A DNA stretch of 64,000 nucleotides from Pseudonocardia nematodicida (lineage in GTDB: Bacteria; Actinomycetota; Actinomycetes; Mycobacteriales; Pseudonocardiaceae), in assembly GCF_040105385.1 (NCBI RefSeq), contig NZ_JBEDNQ010000011.1:244928-308927 (forward strand), written 5' to 3'. Of the stretch, positions 24,592 to 32,904 are shown one piece after another. Made by a program: the position numbers and the translations under genes. A model generated the notes under the pieces. It was not told the DNA's origin. It did not search any database and was given only the letters and a program-made list of their open reading frames with translations. Every line of letters begins with the position of its first letter. Within the stretch, counting starts at the first letter, position 1.

Positions 24592-25566
24592 GTGGAGATC
24601 GTGACCGCAGCAGTACACGCCCCCGCACCGCACCGGACCCCGTCCGCCGACCCCCGCTCCGTCGGTGCCCTGCTCGCCGGGGCGACCGTACTGGCCTGGA
24701 CCGGGATCCTGGTCGCACTCACGGGTGCGGACCCGGCGACGGCGTCGTTCTGGCGGTGCGTGCTCGCGCTGGTCGTGCTGGCCCCGTGGGCACTCGCCGA
24801 GTGCCGGCGGCACGGAGGGGTCGCTCCGGCGGCAGCCGGCTGGGCGCTGCTGTCCGGGGTGCTGCTCGGCGCGGACTTCCTGCTGTGGGCCCGCGCGGTG
24901 CTCGATGCCGGGACCGGCATCGCGAACGTCGTCCTCAACGTGCAGGTCGTCGCGCTGCCGCTGATCGCGTGGCTGGTGGCGGGGGAGACGATGTCGCGGC
25001 GTCAGCTGCTCGCCGTCCCGGTGCTCCTGGGCGGGATCGCGCTGGCCGGTGGGGTGTTCGGCGCGGGGGCCGGCGGGCCGGAGCCGGTCCGCGGCGCGGT
25101 GCTCGGCACGCTGGCCGGGATCGCCTACGCCGGGTTCCTGTACCTGAACCGCTCGGTGTCCCGACGGCACCGCCGGCACCTGGTCACCCCGGTCGCGCTG
25201 GCCACGGTCGGCGCCGCGGTCACCAGCGGGATCGTCGGTGCGGTGGGCGGCGGGATCGCCGTCGACCTGCCGGCGCAGAGCTGGGCGTGGCTGATCGTGC
25301 TCGCACTGTCCGGCCAGGTCGTGTCGTGGGTGCTGATCGGCCGCGGCACCGCGGGCCTGACGCCCGGGACGGCCGCGGCGCTGCTGCTGGTTCACCCGGT
25401 CCTGTCGGTGATGCTCGGGATGCTGGTGCTGGCGGAGCGGCCGACGGCCTGGCAGCTCGTGGGGTGCGCGGTGGTCGTCGCCGCCGTGGCGTGGCTCGCC
25501 GGGCCGGGTGGGTGGGCCCGCAGGTGGACGCGTCGGGTGGCCGGGACCGTGCCGCGGACGGACTGA
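24592..25566 (+). CDS. EamA/DMT-family transporter
   Basis: A 324-residue inner-membrane protein with about ten hydrophobic helices in two EamA repeats (about residues 25-155 and 165-305), as in drug/metabolite exporters of the RhaT/YdcZ superfamily. Visible marks: FWRCVLALVVLAPWAL in the first repeat and the family-typical LLLVHPVLSVMLGMLVLAERPTAWQLVG in the second. GTG at 24592 or 24601 may be the start. It is divergent from the LysR gene with 81 bp between and its stop is directly followed by the stop of the convergent RidA gene (TGATCA). It likely exports an amino acid or other metabolite. Confidence 0.87.
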   Translation: MEIVTAAVHAPAPHRTPSADPRSVGALLAGATVLAWTGILVALTGADPATASFWRCVLALVVLAPWALAECRRHGGVAPAAAGWALLSGVLLGADFLLWARAVLDAGTGIANVVLNVQVVALPLIAWLVAGETMSRRQLLAVPVLLGGIALAGGVFGAGAGGPEPVRGAVLGTLAGIAYAGFLYLNRSVSRRHRRHLVTPVALATVGAAVTSGIVGAVGGGIAVDLPAQSWAWLIVLALSGQVVSWVLIGRGTAGLTPGTAAALLLVHPVLSVMLGMLVLAERPTAWQLVGCAVVVAAVAWLAGPGGWARRWTRRVAGTVPRTD

Positions 25567-25974
25567 TCAGTCCCGGACGGCCGCGACCGCCTCGATCTCG
25601 ACGAGCTGGTCGTCGTAGCCCAGCACCGTCACCCCGATCAGCGTGCTCGGCGGGTCGTGGTCACCGAAGGCGTCCCGCACGACCTCCCAGGCGGCGACGA
25701 GGTCGGCCTGCCGGCTCGACGCCACCAGCACCCGGGTGCTGATCACGTCGGTCAACGACGCGCCGCTCTCGCGCAGCGCGGTCGTCATGTTCTGCACACA
25801 CCGGGCCGCCTGACCTGCGTGGTCTCCGACCGCGACGGTCGTCCCGTCGACGTCGAGCGGGCAGCTCCCCGCCAGGAAGATCAGTCTTGCGTCGGCCGGA
25901 GCGGTGGCGGCGTAGGCGTACTCGGCGACGTCGGACAGGGCCCGGGAACGGATCAGGGTCACGGCGCTGGTCAT
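25567..25974 (-). CDS. RidA-family protein (YjgF/YER057c/UK114)
   Basis: A 135-residue trimer-forming protein of the Rid family, which hydrolyses reactive enamine/imine intermediates. Landmarks: LIFLAGSCPLDVDGTTVAVGDHAGQAARCVQNM, the loop before LRESGASLTDVISTRVLVASS, and the C-terminal PPSTLIGVTVLGYDDQLVEIEAVA. The catalytic Arg of RidA proper (R105 in IxxxxxxR) cannot be placed, so it is more safely a Rid-family member of another subgroup. ATG at 25974 is 8 bases from a TAGGGT box on the minus strand, suggesting leaderless translation; the frame's TTG at 25983 falls in this box. Convergent with EamA, stops abutting. Confidence 0.85.
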   Translation of the reverse strand: MTSAVTLIRSRALSDVAEYAYAATAPADARLIFLAGSCPLDVDGTTVAVGDHAGQAARCVQNMTTALRESGASLTDVISTRVLVASSRQADLVAAWEVVRDAFGDHDPPSTLIGVTVLGYDDQLVEIEAVAAVRD

Positions 25975-25993
25975 CGCCGGCAACCCTAGTCAG

Positions 25994-26068
25994 CTCACGC
26001 CCGGATGCGCCGAGGATTCGTGTGGACGTCGCCGGCCTCCTCGCGCAGACCACGGGATCGGGCGTGAG
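25994..26068. repeat. Inverted repeat in 214-bp gap between RidA and GMC genes
   Basis: CTCACGCCCG (25994-26003) and CGGGCGTGAG (26059-26068) are perfect complements 55 bases apart. The gap also contains the RidA promoter. No gene is visible in it; the pair could form a long-loop hairpin downstream of the GMC operon. Confidence 0.35.
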
Positions 26069-26188
26069 TCGACGATCATGCGTGGTCGTGGGCGCGCGTG
26101 TGGGGAGCCGGGAGGCGGGCGCGGTCTCGCGCGAGAGGGCACAGGACCCGGTAGCCCGTCCCGGACACGCGGCGGCTACCGCAGGAGG

Positions 26189-28267
26189 TCATCGGCGACC
26201 GGCACCGGTCGCTGCGAGCTCGCCGATGCAGCGGTACGCCAGCGCGAGGATCGTGAGAACCGGATTCACTCCGCCGTTGGTGACGTGCAACGAGGCGTCG
26301 CTGATCCAGAGACCGGCGTGTCCGTGTACCCGGCCGTACGGATCGGTCACCGAGTGGGCGGGGTCCGTCCCCATGCGCGCGGTTCCGGCCTGGTGCTGAC
26401 CACCGGTCAGGCCGGTCTGCACCGGTCCGGTCCAGACCTGTCGCGCCCCGGAGGCGTGCATCCATCGTTCCGCCCGGCGGCGAAGTGCATGCGCGGCGCG
26501 CACGCTCTCCGGGTGCTGTGCGCCGGACAGCCGGGCGACCCGCTGGCCGATTGCGTCCCGGACGTCGTCGGCGAGGGTGACACGCGCCTGCGGGTTCGGG
26601 ATCTCCTGGATCGGCCCCATGAGGTGGGCGGTACGCAGATAGGCGTCCCGCATCCACTGTTTCGCCGCGTGTCCCCATCGCGGCGCGTCGGGTGCGATGG
26701 CCCAGACCCGGAACAGGGCCGGCATCTTGACGACCTCGTTGGCGATCACCCCGCCACCGATCCCCTCTCCATCCAGGTCGTGTGTGTACTCGGTGGTCGC
26801 GATGGACACGCCGGGTCCGTGCAGGTCCTGTACCGGATCGTCGAACAGCCCGAACGCCCCGACGTAGTTGTGCCCCTGCAGATGCCGGCCGACGTGGCCG
26901 CTCCGGTTGCCCAGCCCGTCGGGGAACTCGGGGGTGCTGCTGGCGAGCAGCAGGCGTGCCGTCTCGATCGCTCCCGCGGCGAGCACGACGGCGCCGGCCC
27001 GGATCTCGCGCCGCGCGCCGGTGCGCAGGTCGTCGACGACGACCCCGGTCGCCCTCCCGGTGTGGTCGACGAGGACGCGCTCGACGAACTGCCCCGGGAC
27101 CAGGCGGCACAACCCGGTGGCGAGGGCGAGCGGGATCACCGTGTTGTGGGAGCCCGCGCGGGCGTCGACGGGGCAGCCGAAGCCGATGCACTGGCCGCAC
27201 CGCACGCACGCGGCCCGGCCGTCCCGTTGCTGTGTGTTGATCAACAGTGGGACCGGTCCGGTGCTCAGGCCGAGCGCCTCGGCGCCCTTGCGGAGTACCC
27301 CCGCCTCCACGGTCTCGGGCTGTGGTGGCATGGGATACGGGGCGCTGCGCCGCCCCTGGAACCGGTGCGCCGATCCGTCACCGCACACCCCGAACTCCTG
27401 CTCGACCCGGGTGTAGAAGGGTTCCAGCTCGTCGTAGGTGAGCGGCCAGTCGGCCAGGGAGCTGCCCTCCGGGACCCCGTAGCGCGAGGCCATCCGGAAG
27501 TCGTCGGGCTGGAATCTCCAGGCCATGCCCTGGTAGACGCGGGTGCCTCCACCCACGGTCATCGCGTTGTTCTGCCACTGGAAGTGGTGCGGCGCGTCGA
27601 TCCTGTGCTCGCCGTCGGAGTCCGCGACGACACGCGGATTGCCCGTCCGCTCCGGGCCGGTGTTGTGCCCGTAGCCCGAGAACCGGTGGTTGGCCAGGTG
27701 GTCGTGACCGATGGCCTCGGTGGTCAGGAACCGGCCGCGGTCGAGCAGCAGCACCCGCGCACCCGCCTCGGTGAGAACCCGGGCGGCCACGCCACCGCCG
27801 GCTCCCGCACCGACCACGACGACGTCGTAGCTCCCGTCGAGGGCCTCGACGCCGGACTCGGTGGGCGCGACGTGCCGGACGAGCTCGGGCACGGGGAGCT
27901 TCGGTGCCGGGTCGTAGCCGATCCCGGACCATGACCCGCTCTCCCGGCGACCGTAGTAGCCGTGCGCGGCGACGTCGGCCAGCGTGGCGACGAAGACGCG
28001 GGGAGACACCGTCCACCCGGGTCGCCGGTCCTGGTCGCCGAGTTCGGCGACCAGCTCCGCGTCCAGCTCCGCCCCGGCGGCGAGCTCCGCGGCGAGCGCG
28101 TCGAGACCGGGGGTGAACAGGGTCCTCCAGTGCTCGGCGTGATGGTCGGCCGCGACGCCGTCGAGCCAGCCCAGCACGCCCGCCTCGGTCGCCCCGGGCT
28201 GGGAGTCGGCAGGGATCACCACGTCGAGCAGGCGGGTGACCAGCGAACGGTCGGGGTAGGGGATCAC
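26189..28267 (-). CDS. GMC-family FAD oxidoreductase fused to gluconate-2-dehydrogenase subunit-3-like domain
   Basis: A 692-residue flavoprotein probably oxidising a sugar or glycoside hydroxyl. Residues ~5-120 resemble the small subunit of gluconate 2-dehydrogenase / FAD-glucose dehydrogenases, with the mark GYYGRRESGSWSGIGYDP. A GMC catalytic domain follows: FAD loop VGAGAGGGVAARV (from residue 152), an electron-transfer cysteine motif Cys354-Cys357-Cys360-Cys365 (CVRCGQCIGFGCP), and the active-site pair His625 (QHQAGTARMG) and Asn668 (GGVNPVLT). In related enzymes these two parts are separate polypeptides. GTG at 28267 has AAGGAG upstream. It is the last gene of the operon. Cofactor acceptor unknown; no signal or Tat motif seen. 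Confidence 0.85.
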   Translation of the reverse strand: MIPYPDRSLVTRLLDVVIPADSQPGATEAGVLGWLDGVAADHHAEHWRTLFTPGLDALAAELAAGAELDAELVAELGDQDRRPGWTVSPRVFVATLADVAAHGYYGRRESGSWSGIGYDPAPKLPVPELVRHVAPTESGVEALDGSYDVVVVGAGAGGGVAARVLTEAGARVLLLDRGRFLTTEAIGHDHLANHRFSGYGHNTGPERTGNPRVVADSDGEHRIDAPHHFQWQNNAMTVGGGTRVYQGMAWRFQPDDFRMASRYGVPEGSSLADWPLTYDELEPFYTRVEQEFGVCGDGSAHRFQGRRSAPYPMPPQPETVEAGVLRKGAEALGLSTGPVPLLINTQQRDGRAACVRCGQCIGFGCPVDARAGSHNTVIPLALATGLCRLVPGQFVERVLVDHTGRATGVVVDDLRTGARREIRAGAVVLAAGAIETARLLLASSTPEFPDGLGNRSGHVGRHLQGHNYVGAFGLFDDPVQDLHGPGVSIATTEYTHDLDGEGIGGGVIANEVVKMPALFRVWAIAPDAPRWGHAAKQWMRDAYLRTAHLMGPIQEIPNPQARVTLADDVRDAIGQRVARLSGAQHPESVRAAHALRRRAERWMHASGARQVWTGPVQTGLTGGQHQAGTARMGTDPAHSVTDPYGRVHGHAGLWISDASLHVTNGGVNPVLTILALAYRCIGELAATGAGRR

Positions 28268-28301
28268 GGAGTGCTCCTTGTCGGCTCTGTCGCGGCCGAG
28301 G

Positions 28302-29593
28302 TCATCGGACGCCACGGACGGGCTGGATCGCGATCGCACCGAGCACCGCGAAGACGGCGGCGGCGACGAACACGGCCAGGTAGTCGCCGCTGCCCAGGAG
28401 CAGGAAGACCGGTGCGATCGTCGGCGCGAGCGACTGCGGGATCGAGCTCGCGATCTGGAAGGTCCCCATGTCCTTCGCCGCGTCGTCCGGGTTCGGCAGG
28501 ACGGCCGCGACCAGGGCGAGGTCGATGGCGTGGTAAAGGCCGGTGCCCACCGAGGTCACGGCGCTTCCGATGAGGAACTGCGTGAACGTCGTCGACATGC
28601 CGATCGTCAACAGCCCGGCCCCGCCGATCAATGCGGCAACGAGGACCAGCGGCTTCCGCCGCCCGATACGGTCCGACAGCCAGCCTCCGAGCACGGACAC
28701 CGCGATCGTCACCGTGGCGCTGACCAGTGTGCTGACGAAGACGCGGCCGGCCACCTCGTCCGTCGGGATCCCGAGCCCGTCGGTGAGGAAGTAGACCTGG
28801 TAGGTCAGCAGGAACGCGGCACCGGTGAAGAAGAGGAACCGGCTCAGGAAGGCCCACGCAAGTCCGGGTGCCGGCGCGGGCTGATCCAGAAGCCGCGGAC
28901 GAACTCGACGGGGTTCACCCGGGCCGTGTGCGGTCCGGCGGGGACATCGGCCCGCGGCCGGTCGGGGAGCACCGCGACGAGCAGGCCGACGAACAGCGCC
29001 GCGACGGCGAGCGGTACCAGGAACATCCAGACCGACGGGCTGCCCACCACCTGCACGATCAAGGTGCCGAGCAGCACGGCGCTGATCGGGGTCAGGCCGA
29101 GCAGGCCGGACACCCTGCCCCGCTGCGCATCGGGGATGTGGTCGGGGAGGATGGCGTTGAGCGCGGCCTGCGTGGCGTTGAACGCCGCCTGGCACAGGCA
29201 CCAGCCCAGCCCGAGCACGAGCATGTTCGGCGCCAGCACGATGACCGCGAGGCCGATCCCGCCGGCGACGACACCCGCCGCGAGCCACGGGCGTCTGCGC
29301 CCGAACCGGGATGTGGTCCGGTCCGACAGCGCCCCCCAGATCGGCATGCAGATCATCGCGATGAAGGCTCCGATCCCCAGGATCAGGCCCAGCGCGGTGG
29401 CCTTGTTCACCCCGTCCAGGCTCGCGACCTTGAGTGCGAGCGTCACGGTGACCGGTGTCAGCAACACGGTCCACAGGCCGAACTGGGCCAGCACGTAGAT
29501 CGCGATGAGAGAAGTCGGTGCCCGGGCTGCGTCCGGCGCTGGGTGACGGACGTCGGCCGGTCGTGCGGCGGTCGGATCGTGGGACTGCGACAT
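28302..29593 (-). pseudogene. MFS sugar-type transporter gene with a one-base frameshift
   Basis: A transporter that would be about 430 residues with 12 membrane helices, broken by one missing base. The first part (29593 to about 28860) reads from MSQSHDPTAARP through MCMPIWGALSDRTTSRFGRRRPW, a sugar-type (GPH/SLC45-like) MFS motif, to VRGFWISPRRHPD and then a stop at 28844. The rest continues in another frame as LAWAFLSRFLFFTGAAFLL and TDGLGIPTDEVAGRVFVSTL, ending at 28302. A C restored between 28859 and 28860 (minus strand GACTT[C]GCG) would rejoin the frames. It is either a true mutation or a sequencing error. ATG at 29593 has AGGAGA 6 bases upstream. It sits between the two GMC genes and would import their substrate. 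Confidence 0.8.
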
Positions 29594-29643
29594 TGCGGTC
29601 TCCTGGAGGCGGCGGCCCGGGTGGGCCGAAGCGGACGTACGGG

Positions 29644-31185
29644 TCAGACGGTGGTCGCGACGGTGGCGCGCGCCGCGACGGTCAGCTCGTCGGCGATCGC
29701 GACGGCCGCACGCCAGGCGAGCGCGACCGTCGTCAGCGTCGGGTTCGATGCGGTGGCCGTGGGGATGACCCCGTTGCCGCCGACGTAGAGGTTCTCCACC
29801 CCCCAGACCCGTAGCAGCGGGTCGCACACCGAGGAGCCGTCGTCCGTCTCGCCCATCCGTACGGTCCCCTGGTAGTGCAGTGACGAACCTCCGGCCGCCA
29901 GGGTGGGCGGCTCGACGAGCGTCCCGATCCGGCTCGCCGCGCGGGCCGAGTTCCGCCTCATCTCCTCGATGGTCGCCCGGTCCCGGTCGGTGTGCGCGTA
30001 GCGGATCCGCATCCGCGGCATCCCGTAGAAGTCGGTCTCGGTGTCGCTGAACTCGACGGCGTCGGCGAAGCGGACGTCCTTCGCCCCGTACCAGGCCAGG
30101 ACCGCGAGCCTGGCCGAAGCGTCGTCGCCCGGGCCCATCCGGTACGCGGAGTTCGCGAGCAGCACCACGCCGCCCTGCATGGGCCGGGTGTCGGAGAACG
30201 GCGTGAGCACGGACCGGACGTCGCGGGGTGCGGGCGGAAACCGGGCGGGGTCGAACTCGTCGTCCAGCGTCACGAACGAGGTGACCTGGAAGTGCTCGTT
30301 GAGATGGTGCCCGAGAGCGGGAGGCCGGATGCCGGAGGCGAAGAGGACCTGCGGTGTGCGCAGCCCGTCGGCGCAGACGACGACCCGCCCGGCCCGCACC
30401 TCGTGGACCCGGCCCGATCGGCGGTCCTCCAGCACCGCGCCGACGGCGACACCGTCCTCGACGAGCACCCGGCGGGCGAGAGTCTCGCTGCGCAACTCGA
30501 AGCCGGGTACCGATCGTTCGAGATCGCCCAGGATGGTCCCGGTCCCGGCGAAGCGGAGGACGTCACCCTCCCACCGCGTCGAGGTCGGCATGAAGCCGGT
30601 CGGGACGAGCCCCGGCCCGTCGAACTCCTCCGCGATCACCGAACGGACCGCCTCGGGCAGCCCGTCGCCCGGAACCGCCGGCGTCGTCGTGCCGAGAAGC
30701 TGCTCGGCACGGTCGAGGGCGGCGTCCATCTCGGCTGCATCGACGAACGGGACGCGCTCGGACTGCTGCGGCCGGGGGCTCGACGTCGCCCAGTGGATGC
30801 CCATCCCGCCGACGCCGCTCGCCATACTGGCCGCGGGTAGTCCGACCTCGCCCGGAGACGTCGCGGGTCGTGGATCCACGAAGAACAGGCCGGGCAGGAT
30901 GGTGTGCCGGAACTCCAGGCTCGGATCGATACCGGTCGCGAGATCCGAGAGGGCGGCCGCCCTCTCGATGCCGGCGTCGGGGCCCTGGGTGATCAGCTGG
31001 GCCGCGGTCCGGTCCTCGTCCGACAGGTTCTGCGTGTGGTCGCCTCGTCCGCCGGGTACGGGCGGACCGACCTCGACCATCAGGATCCGGGCCGACGGCA
31101 CGGCGTCACCGATGGTCCGGGCGTAGGTGGCACCGGCGGGGCCGCTGCCGATCACCAGCACGTCCACCGGTTCGTGTGTGGTCAT
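29644..31185 (-). CDS. Pyranose oxidase/glycoside 3-oxidase-like GMC flavoprotein
   Basis: A 513-residue GMC enzyme that matches pyranose oxidase and the C-glycoside 3-oxidases rather than alcohol dehydrogenases. FAD loop VLVIGSGPAGATYAR at residues 9-23; GGMGIHWATSSPRP with His131 in the position of the flavin-linked His of pyranose oxidase; active-site His437 in LHYQGTVRMG; then VENLYVGGNGVIPTATASNP with Asn481, the pattern of that family's C terminus. Likely reaction: oxidation of a sugar ring hydroxyl (C2 or C3) of a free or bound glucose. ATG at 31185 has AAGGAG. It lies 28 bp from the TIM-barrel gene in the same operon. Family certain; substrate inferred. Confidence 0.85.
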   Translation of the reverse strand: MTTHEPVDVLVIGSGPAGATYARTIGDAVPSARILMVEVGPPVPGGRGDHTQNLSDEDRTAAQLITQGPDAGIERAAALSDLATGIDPSLEFRHTILPGLFFVDPRPATSPGEVGLPAASMASGVGGMGIHWATSSPRPQQSERVPFVDAAEMDAALDRAEQLLGTTTPAVPGDGLPEAVRSVIAEEFDGPGLVPTGFMPTSTRWEGDVLRFAGTGTILGDLERSVPGFELRSETLARRVLVEDGVAVGAVLEDRRSGRVHEVRAGRVVVCADGLRTPQVLFASGIRPPALGHHLNEHFQVTSFVTLDDEFDPARFPPAPRDVRSVLTPFSDTRPMQGGVVLLANSAYRMGPGDDASARLAVLAWYGAKDVRFADAVEFSDTETDFYGMPRMRIRYAHTDRDRATIEEMRRNSARAASRIGTLVEPPTLAAGGSSLHYQGTVRMGETDDGSSVCDPLLRVWGVENLYVGGNGVIPTATASNPTLTTVALAWRAAVAIADELTVAARATVATTV

Positions 31186-31213
31186 CCGTACTCCTTCCAC
31201 CGCCGGAGCGGCG

Positions 31214-32137
31214 TCAGTCGGTGGCGGGAGCCATCGCGGCGGTCAGGTCGAGGATCTGCCGGATCTTCGACCACGGATCGCCCCCGGTGCCCTCGTACTC
31301 GATCGTCAGCGGACCCCGGTAGCCGTGCCGGGCCAGGATTCCCAGCGCGCGCGGGAGATCGACGAGCCCGATCGCCCCGTCGTCGGCCACCTCGTGCGCC
31401 TTGACGTGCACGAGCTCGGCCCGCCCGGCGAGTGCGTCGATCCCCTCGTAGACGGGCTCGAGCTCGGCCGGGCCGGGGAGTGGGCCGGCCGGTCCGCCGG
31501 TCAGCGGCGCCATCATCGGCGCCATGATCACGTCGAAGTTGCCGAGGTCGAGGAGCAGGCCGAGGTTCTCCGGGCCGACGGCGTCGAGCAGCCGGTTCAT
31601 CCAGACGGCGTCGCTCGACCGACCTCCGTGGTTCTCCACGAGCAGCCGGACCCCCCTCTCGCGGGCGTACGAGCCGAGCCGGGCCAGTGCCTCGACCAGG
31701 TGGTCCGGCGGGGTGCTGCCGTGGTTCGGGCTCAGCGGTGACCCGGGGTTGACCCGGACGAAGACCGACCCGAGCTCCGCACACCGGTCGATCCAGGCGG
31801 TGAGCGCGGCGATGTCGTCGGCACGCCGGGCGGGGTCGTCGGCGAGCAGGTCGCCGTCGTCGACGGCGACGTTGAGCAGCGTCGCGCCCGCCGCCACCGC
31901 TTCCGCCGCGAACCGGTCGAGCTCCGGGTCGTCGACCCCGGCGAACTGGAACGCGACCGTCTCGACCGCGGTGACCGCGAACCGGTCCGCCGCCAGGCGG
32001 GGGAACTCGGTCAGCGCGATCAGTCTGGGGTACTCGGTCGCGAACCGGATCTCACGGCCGTCGGGCGCGACGGCGCTCAGATCGATCGGTCCGAGCTGCT
32101 CCCGGAGGCTGTAGGACGACACAGACAGGGTGTTCAT
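31214..32137 (-). CDS. Sugar-phosphate isomerase/epimerase-like TIM-barrel protein
   Basis: A 307-residue xylose-isomerase-like (AP endonuclease 2) TIM barrel. Putative metal ligands are on successive strands: Glu in LLVENHGG, Asp in LLLDLGNFD, His in LVHVKAHEV and Glu in LTIEYEGTGG. Family members include isomerases, 3-keto sugar processing enzymes and one subunit of C-glycoside deglycosidases. Beside a pyranose-oxidase-like enzyme, cleavage or rearrangement of a 3-keto-glycoside is plausible but not proven. It is the first gene of the operon, with GAGAGGA before ATG 32137, and divergent from a TetR gene across a palindromic operator. Confidence 0.82.
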   Translation of the reverse strand: MNTLSVSSYSLREQLGPIDLSAVAPDGREIRFATEYPRLIALTEFPRLAADRFAVTAVETVAFQFAGVDDPELDRFAAEAVAAGATLLNVAVDDGDLLADDPARRADDIAALTAWIDRCAELGSVFVRVNPGSPLSPNHGSTPPDHLVEALARLGSYARERGVRLLVENHGGRSSDAVWMNRLLDAVGPENLGLLLDLGNFDVIMAPMMAPLTGGPAGPLPGPAELEPVYEGIDALAGRAELVHVKAHEVADDGAIGLVDLPRALGILARHGYRGPLTIEYEGTGGDPWSKIRQILDLTAAMAPATD

Positions 32138-32198
32138 CGGTTTCCTCTCCGCGGTCGATCCTCCGGAGAGGAAACCGTCTCGGTGTCGCGCACCACTT

Positions 32199-32222
32199 GG
32201 TAGTGACTACCTATTTGTAGTC
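32199..32222. promoter_or_regulatory. TetR operator between the sugar operon and its regulator
   Basis: GGTAGT-G-ACTACC (32199-32211) is a perfect 6-bp dyad. It overlaps a second one, GACTAC-N6-GTAGTC (32205-32222). Both share the half-site GTAGT/ACTAC, typical of a TetR-like repressor dimer binding in two registers. The element is in the 140-bp divergent promoter region. Confidence 0.65.
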
Positions 32223-32277
32223 TAACCCGGCACGGTGTCAAGCCCGCACGGGAGTCGGTGGCCGGTAGGCTCGGGCG

Positions 32278-32895
32278 ATGGGGCTTCGAGAGATCAAGTC
32301 GGCGCGCACGCGACAGCGGATGGTCGGCGTCGCCGTCGAGCTGTTCCTCGAGCAGGGCTACGACGACACGACGATGGAACAGATCGCCGAATCCGCCGAG
32401 GCGGGGACGACGACTCTCTACCGGTACTTCCCGACGAAGGACCTGCTGCTGCTCGACCGGCTCGTCGGCGGCCCGGACCTCGGGGAGCGGCTGCGTGATC
32501 GGCCGTCCGACGAACCGGTCGGCGAGGCACTGGCCGCGGTACTGCGCGCCGCCGCGGCCGACTTCGATGCCCCGGACCTCCGGATCGCGGAGATCCGACA
32601 GCTCGTGGACGTGACCCCGGTGCCGCGCGCACGGCTGTGGGACTTCCACCTCAGCGCCCGGACCCGATTGCAGGACGCGCTGGCCGCTCGCATGGGCCGC
32701 GCGGCCGCCGACCTGTCCGTCCGGCTCACGGCCACGCTCGCCCTGGAGATCCTCACCCTCTCCGACGACCACCGTCGGACGCGCGATCACCCGACGTCCC
32801 ACTCCGCGGCGATCGAGGACGTGCTCGCCGGACTTCCCGATGCCGAGCTGGTGCTCCCGTCGGGCGCAGCGGCGCGCGCCGAGCCGGTGCCGTGA
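32278..32895 (+). CDS. TetR-family transcriptional regulator
   Basis: A 205-residue repressor: the N-terminal helix-turn-helix is ARTRQRMVGVAVELFLEQGYDDTTMEQIAESAEAGTTTLYRYFPTKDLLL in outline (residues 9-58; key recognition stretch GTTTLYRYFPTK), followed by a ligand-binding helical domain of ordinary length. A TAGGCT box lies 9 bases before the ATG, so it is probably leaderless. It is divergent from the GMC/transporter operon across a palindromic operator, so it likely represses that operon and itself until a sugar-derived inducer binds. fdhD converges on it, 9 bp away. Confidence 0.87.
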   Translation: MGLREIKSARTRQRMVGVAVELFLEQGYDDTTMEQIAESAEAGTTTLYRYFPTKDLLLLDRLVGGPDLGERLRDRPSDEPVGEALAAVLRAAAADFDAPDLRIAEIRQLVDVTPVPRARLWDFHLSARTRLQDALAARMGRAAADLSVRLTATLALEILTLSDDHRRTRDHPTSHSAAIEDVLAGLPDAELVLPSGAAARAEPVP

Positions 32896-32904
32896 CCGGC
32901 CGGC

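Noticed and set aside
23425..25395. LysR protein extended to 656 residues
   Set aside because: The added N-terminal part is antisense to the EamA gene and low in complexity; a LysR start at 24510 gives a normal length.
28302..29593. Programmed frameshift in the MFS gene
   Set aside because: No slippery heptamer or strong downstream hairpin is seen at 28859; a one-base loss or sequencing error explains it better.
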